Shown here: one piece after another, positions 8,565-17,791 of the stretch
Layout of the letters: each line of letters begins with the position of its first letter
Numbering within the stretch: the first letter of the stretch is position 1
From: Actinomycetes bacterium
GTDB lineage: Bacteria > Actinomycetota > Acidimicrobiia > Acidimicrobiales > Ilumatobacteraceae
Reading direction: 5' to 3'
Assembly (NCBI GenBank): GCA_025360105.1
Contig: JANYCT010000085.1
Coordinates: forward strand, 1-64,000
Length of the DNA stretch: 64,000 bases
The notes under the pieces: generated by a model
Told to the model about the DNA's origin: nothing
Database searches by the model: none
What the model saw: only the letters and a program-made list of their open reading frames with translations
Position numbers and translations under genes: made by a program

Positions 8565-9428
8565 ATGGCAAAGATCGGCGATCTGCTGCGAGCTGGTCGA
8601 ACGTTCTCATTCGAGTTCTTTCCGCCCAAGACCGACGATGCGCAACTCACGCTTGGGCGCACGATTGCCGAGCTCGAGCCGTTGCATCCCGCTTTCGTGT
8701 CGGTCACGTATGGGGCGGGTGGCTCAACGCGTGCGCGCACACGCGATGTCGTGACATGGGTTCGGCGCGAGACCGACATCACCCCGATGGCGCATCTCAC
8801 CTGTCAGGGCCATACCCGCGCCGAGATCGCCGAGATCCTGCAGCACTACCGCGACGCCGACGTGTCGAACATCATGGCCCTTGGCGGCGACGTACCCAAC
8901 GACCCCGCCGACACGCGCCCTAGCGACTACAAATATGCGAGCGAACTCGTCGCCGATGTGAACGAGTTCGGATGCTTCTCGGTGGGCGTTGCGGCGCATC
9001 CCGAGGGACACCCACGCTCGCCCGATCTTGCCACCGATCGGCGGCTGCTCGCCGACAAATTGCGCACGGCCGATTTTGCGATCACCCAGTTCTTCTTCGA
9101 GGCCGATCACTACATCCGCCTCGTCGACGCGCTCGACGCGCTTGGGGTGAACAAGCCGGTGCTCCCTGGCATCATGCCGGTGACCAACAAGGGCCAGATC
9201 GTGCGGATGGCTGACATGAGCGGCACGGCCGTGCCACCGTGGCTGCTCGATCGATTGAGTAGCACCGACGACGCACACGAGATCCGCAAGATCGGGGTTG
9301 AGGTTGCTACGGATTTGTGTCAGGCCCTTCTCGCCGCCGGAGCTCCGGGGTTGCACTTCTACACGCTGAATCGCAGCACAGCGACCCGCGAAATCTACGC
9401 CAATCTCAATTTGTCCAGCGCGCACTGA
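8565..9428 (+). CDS. metF: 5,10-methylenetetrahydrofolate reductase
   Basis: A 287-residue FAD-dependent (beta/alpha)8 enzyme that reduces methylene-THF to methyl-THF for methionine synthesis. It carries the catalytic glutamate motif FSFEFFPPKTDDAQ near residue 15, then SVTYGAGGSTRARTRD, the folate/FAD segment MALGGDVPND and ITQFFFEADHY. The C-terminus, GAPGLHFYTLNRSTATREI, is typical. Length agrees with bacterial MetF (~290). It stands alone between purH and the acyltransferase gene. The start ATG 8565 is supported by a TAGTCT box 6 bases upstream. Confidence 0.96.
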   Translation: MAKIGDLLRAGRTFSFEFFPPKTDDAQLTLGRTIAELEPLHPAFVSVTYGAGGSTRARTRDVVTWVRRETDITPMAHLTCQGHTRAEIAEILQHYRDADVSNIMALGGDVPNDPADTRPSDYKYASELVADVNEFGCFSVGVAAHPEGHPRSPDLATDRRLLADKLRTADFAITQFFFEADHYIRLVDALDALGVNKPVLPGIMPVTNKGQIVRMADMSGTAVPPWLLDRLSSTDDAHEIRKIGVEVATDLCQALLAAGAPGLHFYTLNRSTATREIYANLNLSSAH

Positions 9429-9500
9429 ACGTGGGCGCCGGGGCGATGTGCCACTGATGCGTGAGGCGCTGCCCGCAGACCTGCGAACCGATCGGCAATA

Positions 9501-11507
9501 ATGGAGCCCATCGCCACTCGGCCAAGTACAGGTGCGTCCGCGCAGAACATCAGTCGTGTGCCGTACCTCCCCGGCCTCGATGGCATGCGCGCGGTCGCAG
9601 TTCTGGCTGTGATGGTGTACCACGCACATTTGTGGTTGTCCGCGGGCTTTCTGGGGGTCGAGGTCTTCTTCGTGATCAGCGGGTACCTGATCACGCTGTT
9701 GCTCATCGCCGAACACGAACGCGCCGGGCGGGTGCACCTTGGACAGTTCTGGCTGCGACGATTCCGGCGGCTGCTGCCTGCGCTGTACGTGGTGTTGGTG
9801 ATGGTCACCCTGTACTGCTTGGTGTTCTTTCGCGACGCGCTCGGAAAGCTGCGCGGCGATGTGCTCGCGGCGTTGACCTACAGCACCAACTGGTACCAGA
9901 TTTGGAGCGGACAGAGCTACACCGCCGAGTTCGACTTCGTTCCGCTGCGGCATCTCTGGTCTCTTGCCGTCGAGGAGCAGTTCTACCTGTTCTGGCCGGT
10001 GGTGATGCTTGTCGTCCTGCGCAAGGGCAGGGCACGGCTGCCGCGAGTGGGATTGTGGCTGCTCGGGATCTCCATTGCCATCACGATTGCCACAGCGATG
10101 TTTTTTCACCCGGGTGCCTCGCCCGCGTGCGCCGTTGTGGTCAACGGCCACGAGACCCTCGGCCCACCGTGTACGTTCGAGTTTCTCGGACGCGCCATCG
10201 AAAAGAACAACTTCCTCTATCTCGGGACGTTCAGCCGGATGAGCGGCATCCTGCTCGGGGCCGGCTTCGCGATGCTCTGGCGTCCGCTCGCGATCATGCG
10301 CGGACCACTGCGGTCCAAGTCGCGCCAACTCGATCTGATCGGTCTCTGCGGTCTCGTGCTGTTCGGCCTGATGGCGTACAAGTTCGATCTGTTCTCGTCG
10401 TTCACGTCCAGCTGGTACGGCCCGGTGTTCCGTGGCGGCTTCTTCCTCACGGGCATGGCAACGCTGGCCATCATCGCTGCAGTGACGCACAGCCGGTCGG
10501 TGCTCGGCAAGGTGCTCGGCAATCCTGTGCTCCACTGGATCGGTACCCGCTCGTACGGGCTGTACCTGTTCCACTGGCCGATCTATCAGTTCATCCGCAA
10601 GGAGGCCGGCATCCAACTCACGGTGCGCGAGATGCTCATTGCGTGGGCGTGTACGGCCGTGGTGGCCGAAGCTAGCTATCGCTTAGTCGAGACACCCATC
10701 CGCAAAGGCCGCCTCACGCAGTTGTGGCGCGGCCGACGCACGATGGGCAGTGTGCAACGCAACCGGTTGATGCTTGGTACCACGTGTGGCTGCCTGGTGC
10801 TCGGCGTGCTGGGCGTGAGTCTGGCGGTTGCGCCCGTGAAGTGCACGAACACCAACGAGTGCTCGTTCGAGGCCGGTCAGAAAGCGACCGAGACCACGAC
10901 GACGACCTCCACTGCAGTCACCTCCGCCACCGGCGGCGTCACGACGGCACCCAATGTGACAACCGCTTCGACCATTGTGGGCGAGACCACGACGACCACC
11001 GAACCGGCAACCACCACCACGTTGGCGCCGGTGAGGTACCCGATCTACGCGATTGGTGATTCAGTGATGCTTGGCGCTGCGCCCACGATGCAGACTGCGG
11101 GCATCCAGGTGGACGCTGCAGTGAGTCGGCAGGCAACGACCGGGGCCGACATCCTCGACGCGGTGGTGGCGCAAGGATCGCTCGGCGACTACGCAGTGAT
11201 CCACCTCGGCACGAATGGCCCGATGAGCAGCGCTACGCTCGACCGGCTGATGGCCTCGACGGCCACTGCCAAGGTCGTTGTGGTTCTCACCGTTAAAGCA
11301 GCGCGTGGTTGGACCGAACCAAACAACGCGTTGATTCGCGCCCTGCCGGCCAGCCATCCGAACGTAGTAGTGGTCGATTGGCAGGCCGAGGCAACCGCGC
11401 ATCCAGAGTTCATCACGAGTGACGGAATCCATCTCAAGAATGCAGCCGCTCGGAAGTTCTACACCAACCTCGTTCTCGCAGGTCTGGGTTTCCCGCAGCT
11501 TCCGTAG
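9501..11507 (+). CDS. acyltransferase 3 with C-terminal SGNH-like domain
   Basis: A 668-residue OatA-like membrane O-acyltransferase. Residues ~20-400 form the acyltransferase-3 domain of about ten helices, starting YLPGLDGMRAVAVLAVMVYH and containing GVEVFFVISGYLIT, WSLAVEEQFYLFWPV and GTRSYGLYLFHWPIY. A Thr-rich linker at ~455-510 leads to an extracytoplasmic SGNH-type domain: IGDSVM (Ser nucleophile near residue 517), HLGTNG and SDGIHL supplying the Asp-His pair. Such proteins acetylate envelope polysaccharide, peptidoglycan or secreted glycans; the acceptor here is unknown. ATG 9501 has no clear Shine-Dalgarno sequence. It stands alone between metF and mdh. Confidence 0.9.
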   Translation: MEPIATRPSTGASAQNISRVPYLPGLDGMRAVAVLAVMVYHAHLWLSAGFLGVEVFFVISGYLITLLLIAEHERAGRVHLGQFWLRRFRRLLPALYVVLVMVTLYCLVFFRDALGKLRGDVLAALTYSTNWYQIWSGQSYTAEFDFVPLRHLWSLAVEEQFYLFWPVVMLVVLRKGRARLPRVGLWLLGISIAITIATAMFFHPGASPACAVVVNGHETLGPPCTFEFLGRAIEKNNFLYLGTFSRMSGILLGAGFAMLWRPLAIMRGPLRSKSRQLDLIGLCGLVLFGLMAYKFDLFSSFTSSWYGPVFRGGFFLTGMATLAIIAAVTHSRSVLGKVLGNPVLHWIGTRSYGLYLFHWPIYQFIRKEAGIQLTVREMLIAWACTAVVAEASYRLVETPIRKGRLTQLWRGRRTMGSVQRNRLMLGTTCGCLVLGVLGVSLAVAPVKCTNTNECSFEAGQKATETTTTTSTAVTSATGGVTTAPNVTTASTIVGETTTTTEPATTTTLAPVRYPIYAIGDSVMLGAAPTMQTAGIQVDAAVSRQATTGADILDAVVAQGSLGDYAVIHLGTNGPMSSATLDRLMASTATAKVVVVLTVKAARGWTEPNNALIRALPASHPNVVVVDWQAEATAHPEFITSDGIHLKNAAARKFYTNLVLAGLGFPQLP

Positions 11508-11540
11508 CCGGTGGGCTTTCTCAGGGCACCCGTCGCGGCC

Positions 11541-11546
11541 TACGCT
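11541..11546 (+). promoter_or_regulatory. -10-like TACGCT, leaderless start of mdh
   Basis: TACGCT lies 6 bases before ATG 11553. No Shine-Dalgarno sequence is present. Confidence 0.55.
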
Positions 11547-11552
11547 CGTGCT

Positions 11553-12539
11553 ATGACATCCCCTGTTCGTGTTGCAGTGTCCGGCGCCGCCGGCCAGATC
11601 GGTTACAGCCTGTTGTTCCGGATTGCCTCGGGCGCGATGCTCGGGCCCGATACCCCGGTCATCCTGCAGATGCTCGAGGTCACACCGGCGCTCAAGGCGC
11701 TCGCTGGCGTTCGGATGGAACTCGCAGACTGCGCCTTCCCGTTGCTCGCTGACATGGTGTGCACCGATGACGCGAACGTTGCGTTCGGCGATGCCGGGGT
11801 GGTGTTGCTCGTTGGCGCCATGCCGCGCAAGGCGGGCATGGAGCGCGCCGATCTGCTCAGCGCCAACGGAGGTATCTTCAAGCCACAGGGCAAGGCCCTC
11901 AGCGACAGCGCGAAGAAGGACGTCAAGATCCTCGTGGTTGGCAACCCGGCCAACACCAACGCGCTGATCGCGATGCACAATGCGCCCGATCTCGACAACG
12001 GTCGTTTCACCGCGATGACCCGACTCGATCACAACCGAGCCATCTCGCAGTTGGCCAACCGCGCTGGCAAGTCTGTGAGTTCGGTGAAGAAGATGACGAT
12101 CTGGGGTAATCACTCCACCACGCAGTACCCCGACTTGTTCCACGCCGAGGTCGACGGTCAGAACGCGTACTCGTTAGTCAACGATCACGCGTGGGTCGAC
12201 GGCACCTTCATCCCCACCGTTGCCAAGCGTGGCGCGGCCATCATCGAAGCCCGCGGGGCCTCGTCGGCTGCATCGGCCGCGAATGCAGCGATTGGTCATG
12301 TTCGCTCGTGGGCGCTCGGTACCGACGTCGGCGATTGGGTGTCGATGGCCGTTCCGTCCGATGGTTCCTACGGTGTTCCCGAGGGTCTCATCTCGTCGTT
12401 CCCGTGCGTCTGCCAGGACGGTAACTACAGCATCGTGCAGGGGCTCGAGATCGACGATTACAGCCGTGGCAAGATCGACGCCAGCGCCGCCGAGCTTGAT
12501 GACGAGCGCAACGCGGTACGCGAGCTCGGCCTCATCTGA
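11553..12539 (+). CDS. mdh: malate dehydrogenase
   Basis: A 328-residue NAD-dependent malate dehydrogenase of the cytosolic-type MDH family. The Rossmann loop is [16 protein letters not shown] at residues 8-23. Substrate-site arginines fall in [15 protein letters not shown]; then come [10 protein letters not shown] and TRLDHNRA. The catalytic histidine is in [12 protein letters not shown]. Length is standard (~328). The open frame begins at 11511, but ATG 11553 gives the family N-terminus ([17 protein letters not shown]) and is preceded by a TACGCT box. It interconverts malate and oxaloacetate, one TCA step beyond the SdhCAB complex encoded at 26-29.6 kb. It is convergent to the GH38 gene. 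Confidence 0.96.
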   Translation: MTSPVRVAVSGAAGQIGYSLLFRIASGAMLGPDTPVILQMLEVTPALKALAGVRMELADCAFPLLADMVCTDDANVAFGDAGVVLLVGAMPRKAGMERADLLSANGGIFKPQGKALSDSAKKDVKILVVGNPANTNALIAMHNAPDLDNGRFTAMTRLDHNRAISQLANRAGKSVSSVKKMTIWGNHSTTQYPDLFHAEVDGQNAYSLVNDHAWVDGTFIPTVAKRGAAIIEARGASSAASAANAAIGHVRSWALGTDVGDWVSMAVPSDGSYGVPEGLISSFPCVCQDGNYSIVQGLEIDDYSRGKIDASAAELDDERNAVRELGLI

Positions 12540-12600
12540 CCCCCGCTCGGGTTCTGATCCCTGCTCGTCGGCTTCGCGTCGGCCGTCCCTGCTCGGCGCG

Positions 12601-15600
12601 CTACGGCGTCAGGCGAAGGGTGAAAATTTGAAAGGGTTGTAGGCGCACAGTGATCGCTGAGCCAGACGGCGTGCTCGCAGTCAGAGTCGCGGCGTGGGCG
12701 GCTGCTGGGTATTCGCGTTCGAGGAAGTCACAGGCGGTGATTGTCGTCGCGGGGAAGGCGGTGGTGAGGGTTGCGTGCGAGCGGCCGCCGCTGGCTTCAT
12801 AGCAACGGATGATCACGTCGCCGCTGGCGTCCTCGGCCTGTTTCACGGCGGTGATGACGACGGCCGGGTTCGATGATCCGACAGCGCTTACGTGTCCGCC
12901 GCCGCCGGTGCCCCCGCCGGCGAGCGCAATCACGGGCTGGTTGAGGCGGGCGGCTTCGGCAACGACATCACCTTCGATGCAGCCACCCAGGTGAGCGAGC
13001 AGCGAGTAGGTGAAGTGGTGCTCGCCGCGATCGGCGTTGGGGTCGGGGTAGTTGGCGGCCCGCAACAGTGTGAGCCGCAGCGCACCTCGATGGACGTCGT
13101 GGCCGTACTTGGAGTCGTTGAGCAGGGCCACACCAAAGCCGGGTTCCGAGACGTCGACCCAACGATGCGCGCACACCTCGAACTTCGCCGCGTCCCAACT
13201 CGTCGATGCATGAGTGGGTCGCAGCACGTGGCCGAATTGGATATCGCAGGCCGCAGAATCAGCGTGCACGTCGACGGGCATTGCGACCTTGAGGACCCTT
13301 TCGTTCTCGTACCACGACACATCGTTGATGATGTCGACGCGCGGCGAACCCGCGCTGAGCGCGACCCGTTGCACGATACGCGAGCCGCCGAACGAACGGG
13401 AGATGCGCACGGCAGCAAGCAGGGGTCCGCGATCAACGATCTCGATCGAGTCCACCTCGGTGAGCGCACGAGTGTTCTTCGCGTAGTATTCGTCGAGATC
13501 CCAAGCGTCGTATTCCACCGGATGATCGGCTGACAGCTCGAGCATGTTGGCGCGCTGGCCGGGCTTGACGACCTCACGCCCGGCGCGCAGCTCGACCAAT
13601 GACGAGATCAATCCGTCGCTGTCGATGGTGAGGCTCACGAAATCGTTGGTGAGCTGAATCGAGTCAGCGGTCTCTTCGACCCATACTCGCGAGTCGGCTG
13701 GCTGGGGAACAAGGGCGTCCCACGCGAGACCAGTGATTCCCATTGCAGGTATGTCCGTCCACACGGCGACGGACCCGTCGTGCAGGAACTGGGCGTTGTC
13801 GTAGGATGCAGCGAGCGCGAGTTCGGCCGGGATGGCAACCACGCCCGTACGAGGGTGGGGGGCCGAGTTGGCCAGCAGCACATCGCCACCGACTGATGCA
13901 GCGAGCGTTGCGAGGGCATGATCTCGGAGGTGGGTGAGCGCCGGTTCGAGGCGCGCGTACGCAGCCTCGGCGTCGTCGTGCACCCATGCGATCGACGAGC
14001 CGGGAATGATGTCGTGGAACTGCAGCGTCAGCACTTCGCGCCACGCCCGTTCGAGCTCGGCGTAGGGATATGCCGCCGTGCCGATACTCCCAGCTCCCGA
14101 TGAATCGGCGGCGGCGAGAGTAGACCAGAGTTCGACCTCGCCGAGCAGTACCTCGCTGCGACGGTTGCCTGCCTTGGTCTGGGCCTGCGATGTGTAGGTG
14201 CCGCGGTGCATCTCGAAGTACAACTCGCCCACCCACGTTGCGGCATCGGGGTAGTCGGCGATCGCCGCCTGGAAGAAATCGGCAGGAGACTCGATGGTGA
14301 TGCGCGGTAAGCCCTCGAGGTCGCGGATGCGCCGGAAGCGCTCCATCATGTCGCGGGTGGGACCACCACCGCCGTCGCCGAAGCCGAACGGCGCCATCGA
14401 CATCGATCCGCCTCCGTGGTCGGCGTAGTTGCGTTCGGCGTGCGCGAGTTCCGCTGGTTGCATCGACACGTTGTAGGTATCGATCGGTGGGAAGTGCGTG
14501 AACATGCGCGTGCCGTCGATGCCCTGCCACCAGAACGTGTGGTGCGGCATACGGTTCTGCTTGTTCCAACTGAGCTTTTGGGTGAGGAACCACTTCGCTC
14601 CGCCAAGCGTGAAAATCTGCGGCAGGCTAGCTGGATAGCCGAACACATCGGGGATCCAGACCTCTTCGCAGATCGTGCCATAGTGCTGCTCGAAGAAACG
14701 TTGGCCGTGCAGGAACTGGCGCGCCAGTGATTCGCCCGACGGCAGGTTGGTATCCGCCTCGACCCACATGCCGCCGACCGGAATGAAGCGGCCCTCTGAT
14801 GCGCTGTGAACCATCTGCGCGAAGATGTTCGGATAGTGCTCACGCATCCAGTCGTGTTGTTGGGCCTGACTGCAGACGAACTTCAATTCGGGCTCGCGGG
14901 TCATCAGGTCGAGCACGTTGCTGAATGTGCGTGCACACTTGCGCACCGTTTCGCGCAGTGGCCACAACCATGCCGTGTCGATGTGTGCGTGACCGATGGC
15001 GCTCACCCGATGCGCGCTCGGCACGGCCGGCTTGGCAAGCATCGGTGCGAGCACGGCGCGGGCCGATTCAGCGGTGCCCGCTACATCGGTGAGGTCGAGC
15101 GCGTCCAGACACTGCTCGATGGCACGGGTGATCTGCGGCCGGCGCGACGCATCGAGTGGGAGTTCCTTGATGAGGTCGCCCAGAATGTCGAGGTCGTAGA
15201 CGAGTGCCGCAACTTCGGGATGGAACACCGAGAGCTCAGCTCGCTTGAGCGAATACAACAGCGTGTTCGGCAGCGTGTTCGGGTCACCCATTGGAGACGT
15301 CGGATACAGCGGTGCAAACACCATCGGGTTCGCCGCAGCCTCGACGAGGAACTCGAACTCCTCGCCGCCGTTGGCCGAGATCAGCAGCGGGATGGCATGG
15401 TTGAGAGGGTTCAGCGCGCGTAGCGGCCCGTTGGGTCCCCACACCAAACCCTCGGCCTGGAAACCTGGCGCCAATCCGAAGCCCAGGTCGATGCGCGCCT
15501 CGACGGTGGAACCATGCCAGTCGTGCGGGACCGAACCAATGCAGTGGAACCATGTGGTGCTCCACGGCAGACCGTATGCGCCGCCGATGGCAAAGGGTTC

Positions 15601-15771
15601 GAATAGCCCATCGACCATCGCCAACATCGCGTCATCGAACGAGATCGGCTCGCCGGGGGCTGAGTAGGCGGTAACGCTGAAGGGCACCGATTCGCTGTAG
15701 CGGGCCGGGCGGATTCGATCGCGCAGGAACCGATCGAGACGTCGTTCGATGATGAGGTGGTTGTCGTGCAC
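12601..15771 (-). CDS. alpha-mannosidase, glycoside hydrolase family 38
   Basis: A 1056-residue GH38 enzyme removing alpha-linked mannose. The catalytic (beta/alpha)7 domain holds the zinc-binding GHAHIDTAWLWPLRET near residue 259 and WVEADTNLPSGESLARQF. It also has the nucleophile-containing WIPDVFGYPASLPQIF near 370, FWWQGIDGTRMFTHFPP, and the third zinc ligand region ELYFEMHRGTYTSQA. C-terminal beta-sandwich domains follow. No signal peptide is seen, so it is probably cytosolic and acts on imported mannosides. The start is GTG 15771, 10 bases after the purine nucleoside phosphorylase gene, so the two may be cotranscribed. It may act with the GH2 beta-mannosidase-like enzyme at 32.4-34.5 kb. 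Confidence 0.95.
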   Translation of the reverse strand: MHDNHLIIERRLDRFLRDRIRPARYSESVPFSVTAYSAPGEPISFDDAMLAMVDGLFEPFAIGGAYGLPWSTTWFHCIGSVPHDWHGSTVEARIDLGFGLAPGFQAEGLVWGPNGPLRALNPLNHAIPLLISANGGEEFEFLVEAAANPMVFAPLYPTSPMGDPNTLPNTLLYSLKRAELSVFHPEVAALVYDLDILGDLIKELPLDASRRPQITRAIEQCLDALDLTDVAGTAESARAVLAPMLAKPAVPSAHRVSAIGHAHIDTAWLWPLRETVRKCARTFSNVLDLMTREPELKFVCSQAQQHDWMREHYPNIFAQMVHSASEGRFIPVGGMWVEADTNLPSGESLARQFLHGQRFFEQHYGTICEEVWIPDVFGYPASLPQIFTLGGAKWFLTQKLSWNKQNRMPHHTFWWQGIDGTRMFTHFPPIDTYNVSMQPAELAHAERNYADHGGGSMSMAPFGFGDGGGGPTRDMMERFRRIRDLEGLPRITIESPADFFQAAIADYPDAATWVGELYFEMHRGTYTSQAQTKAGNRRSEVLLGEVELWSTLAAADSSGAGSIGTAAYPYAELERAWREVLTLQFHDIIPGSSIAWVHDDAEAAYARLEPALTHLRDHALATLAASVGGDVLLANSAPHPRTGVVAIPAELALAASYDNAQFLHDGSVAVWTDIPAMGITGLAWDALVPQPADSRVWVEETADSIQLTNDFVSLTIDSDGLISSLVELRAGREVVKPGQRANMLELSADHPVEYDAWDLDEYYAKNTRALTEVDSIEIVDRGPLLAAVRISRSFGGSRIVQRVALSAGSPRVDIINDVSWYENERVLKVAMPVDVHADSAACDIQFGHVLRPTHASTSWDAAKFEVCAHRWVDVSEPGFGVALLNDSKYGHDVHRGALRLTLLRAANYPDPNADRGEHHFTYSLLAHLGGCIEGDVVAEAARLNQPVIALAGGGTGGGGHVSAVGSSNPAVVITAVKQAEDASGDVIIRCYEASGGRSHATLTTAFPATTITACDFLEREYPAAAHAATLTASTPSGSAITVRLQPFQIFTLRLTP

Positions 15772-15781
15772 GGGGGTCCGA

Positions 15782-16495
15782 TCAGGCGACGGCGACCCGG
15801 CAGGCCACCCGTGTCATCGCGTTCACACCCATCTTCAGGTCGTCGTCGGTGATGCGTTCGGTGGTGCCGTCATCCTCGATGAGATCGCTGACGGTCATGA
15901 TCGCCAGCGTCTCGATGTGATGGATTGCGCCGAGCGTGTAGAGGATCGATGCCTCCATCTCGACGCCGAGGTGGCCGCGTTCACGCCAGCGCTGCATCAG
16001 GCCCGGGCGGGTGTCGTAGAAGAGCGCGCTGCTGACGATAGGTCCCACGTGCACGCGCGCCTGCTGCTCGCGGGCGAACCCCACGGCGATCTCAACGAGT
16101 TCCCATGTGGCCGTTGGTGCATGCGGCTCGCCGTGGGTGAGCAGAGCCGTGGTGGGGTCATCGGCTGTGGCGCTGATGGCGATGAGGGTGTCGCCCATAC
16201 GCAGGCCCGGCTTCAGCCCGCCCGCCGTGCCGACGCGGATGATGCGCTGCGCGCCCAGCTGGATCAGTTCGCTGTAGTAGATGGCCGCGCTTGCTGCACC
16301 CATGCCCACCGACTGCACGCTGATCGGCGAACCCTCGAACGTGCCGGTGAAGCCGAGCATGCCGCGCTCGGTGTTGACGCAACGGAATCCGGGATCGAAG
16401 AAGGTCTCGGCGATGTGCTTGGCGCGGTTGGGATCGCCGGGTACGAGTACTGCAGAGGCGTAGTCACTTGGTTCGGCGCGAAGGTGAACAGGCAT
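15782..16495 (-). CDS. deoD: purine nucleoside phosphorylase, DeoD/PNP-UDP type
   Basis: A 237-residue trimeric/hexameric-type nucleoside phosphorylase, cleaving purine nucleosides with phosphate to base and ribose-1-phosphate. It has the phosphate-site VLVPGDPNRAK near residue 17 and the family signature SVGMGAASAAIYYSELI near residue 63. RVGTAGGLKPG, GVEMEASILYTLG (purine/ribose site) and the catalytic-Asp region TVSDLIEDD also fit. Length matches DeoD. The start ATG 16495 has a TACGCT box 6 bases upstream, so it has its own promoter within the run Fpg/Nei, deoD, GH38. The base preference cannot be read from sequence. Confidence 0.9.
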   Translation of the reverse strand: MPVHLRAEPSDYASAVLVPGDPNRAKHIAETFFDPGFRCVNTERGMLGFTGTFEGSPISVQSVGMGAASAAIYYSELIQLGAQRIIRVGTAGGLKPGLRMGDTLIAISATADDPTTALLTHGEPHAPTATWELVEIAVGFAREQQARVHVGPIVSSALFYDTRPGLMQRWRERGHLGVEMEASILYTLGAIHHIETLAIMTVSDLIEDDGTTERITDDDLKMGVNAMTRVACRVAVA

Positions 16496-16501
16496 GGCTG
16501 C

Positions 16502-16507
16502 AGCGTA
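16502..16507 (-). promoter_or_regulatory. -10-like TACGCT, leaderless start of deoD
   Basis: TACGCT (minus strand) is 6 bases before ATG 16495, in the 25-base gap after the Fpg/Nei gene. Confidence 0.5.
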
Positions 16508-16520
16508 GGCGGCCGCATGA

Positions 16521-17360
16521 TTACTTCAGGAACTTGCTCGTGGTGTTGTCGGCGAGCACCTTGCCGCCGGTCTGGCACGTGGGGCAGTAGGCCACGGTGT
16601 AGTTGTTGTATGACACGGCGGCAATCGTGTCGCCGCATTCGGGGCACGGTTCGCTGGCTCGACCGTGCACGCGGCCGGGTCGGTCCTTCGACGAACTCAT
16701 GTCGGTGCGAGTTCGTTCATAGGTCAAGCCGTCATCCGCCGCATCGTGAATTGCGGCGATGACGGCTGCTACGTCCGCTTCACCGAGTTTGGAAGTACTT
16801 GCAAACGGACTCAGTTTGGCCCGATGGCAGACCTCGTTGGCCAACATCCTCCCGAGCCCGGCGATGAGGTGCTGGTCGCGCAGGAATCCGTGCAAGCGCA
16901 TGGAGTGTTCTGCGAACGTTGCCTGCAATAGTTCCACGTCAAACGTCAGTGCCTCTGGCCCCAACTTGTTCAACGGGGCATCGGCCAACACTGTCGCGCT
17001 GGGCATGCACCACACGCCGGCTCGCCGCTCGGAGCCAGCCTCGGTGAGCAAGAGGGCAGGACCGTCGGCGAACACGAAACGGGCTTGACCGTTCCGCGGC
17101 TTGGGCGACTGTTTCTCATCGACCAACAACCGTCCACCTTGCATGAGGTGCACCACGAACGTGATCGGCTCGAACTGCAACAGCAGGTACTTACCCCGAC
17201 GCCCCACCTGCTGCAACGCGAGCCCGTATGCGTCGCTGGGTGGTGGTGTGGCCGTCTTCAGCGCGGTGAACGTGAGTGGTGTGAACCGCTGCAGCACCTT
17301 GCCCGCGAACTGATCGGTCAATCGCTCGGCATGCGCTTGGACCTCGGGTAGCTCGGGCAC
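16521..17360 (-). CDS. Fpg/Nei-family DNA glycosylase
   Basis: A 279-residue base-excision repair glycosylase/AP lyase. It starts at GTG 17360 with MPELPEVQAHAERLT, giving the catalytic Pro2 and Glu3. The N-terminal beta-sandwich includes VGRRGKYLLLQF (catalytic-type Lys) and FVVHLMQGGRL. An H2TH region (LHGFLRDQHLIAGLGRMLANEV) follows, then a C-terminal four-cysteine zinc finger (CPECG...CPTCQTGGKVL). The finger has NNYTVAYCPTCQ where classical Fpg has an Arg-containing hairpin, so the substrate range may differ from 8-oxoguanine. It is probably cotranscribed with the upstream SCP2-like gene, whose stop is 4 bases away. Confidence 0.92.
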   Translation of the reverse strand: MPELPEVQAHAERLTDQFAGKVLQRFTPLTFTALKTATPPPSDAYGLALQQVGRRGKYLLLQFEPITFVVHLMQGGRLLVDEKQSPKPRNGQARFVFADGPALLLTEAGSERRAGVWCMPSATVLADAPLNKLGPEALTFDVELLQATFAEHSMRLHGFLRDQHLIAGLGRMLANEVCHRAKLSPFASTSKLGEADVAAVIAAIHDAADDGLTYERTRTDMSSSKDRPGRVHGRASEPCPECGDTIAAVSYNNYTVAYCPTCQTGGKVLADNTTSKFLK

Positions 17361-17364
17361 GCGG

Positions 17365-17754
17365 CTACTCGTAGGTGGTGCGCGCCCGCACGCTGTCGAA
17401 CACGGCGCTCATCGCACCGAACACGGCCTGGTTGTCGATGAGCTTTTGCTGATCGCCCGTGAGCAGGATGCGTCCCTGGATGAACGCCTCCTGAGCGTTC
17501 AAAGCGCCAGTAGCTACCGCAACGGCGGTGTCCCAGGTCTGTTCGAAACGGACGTCTTCGGGGAAGGCGGCTCCTGCAGTGAAGAGCACCTGACCGTTGA
17601 GTACCTGAAGGGAGTAAATGATCACCCCGTCGGGTGCTTCGGTGATGACCTGCGTGACGCCGATGCAACACTCTGCAGCAGCCGCGGCCACCTGGGCGTT
17701 GGTGGCGGCTTCATCGGCCACGGCATCGATCCAGTCCAGACTGAGATAGCGCAC
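17365..17754 (-). CDS. SCP2 sterol-transfer-domain-like protein
   Basis: A 129-residue cytosolic protein starting RYLSLDWIDAVADEAATN after an initiating Val. The middle and C-terminus fit the SCP2 lipid-binding fold: VQVLNGQVLFTAG-like strands, FEQTWDTAVAVATGALNAQ and EAFIQGRILLTGDQQKLI, the usual acidic-amphipathic end. Such proteins bind lipid or acyl-CoA ligands in Actinobacteria; the ligand is unknown. The frame is open to 17826, but GTG 17754 is chosen because it has a TACCTT box 6 bases upstream and the longer version would overlap the divergent gene at 17792. It forms a probable operon with the Fpg/Nei gene. Confidence 0.72.
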   Translation of the reverse strand: MRYLSLDWIDAVADEAATNAQVAAAAAECCIGVTQVITEAPDGVIIYSLQVLNGQVLFTAGAAFPEDVRFEQTWDTAVAVATGALNAQEAFIQGRILLTGDQQKLIDNQAVFGAMSAVFDSVRARTTYE

Positions 17755-17760
17755 AGCGCC

Positions 17761-17766
17761 AAGGTA
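17761..17766 (-). promoter_or_regulatory. -10-like TACCTT, leaderless (divergent pair, left arm)
   Basis: TACCTT on the minus strand is 6 bases before GTG 17754. Together with the plus-strand box at 17779-17784 it forms two opposed promoters inside a 37-base gap. Confidence 0.55.
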
Positions 17767-17778
17767 TCGCGCACGGCG

Positions 17779-17784
17779 TACAGT
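17779..17784 (+). promoter_or_regulatory. -10-like TACAGT, leaderless (divergent pair, right arm)
   Basis: TACAGT lies 7 bases before ATG 17792. It is the plus-strand half of the divergent leaderless pair at 17755-17791. Confidence 0.5.
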
Positions 17785-17791
17785 GCCAACG

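Noticed and set aside
8724-10616. 630-codon minus-strand open frame across metF and the acyltransferase
   Set aside because: Antisense to two clear genes; rich in His/Gln/Glu with no domain pattern.
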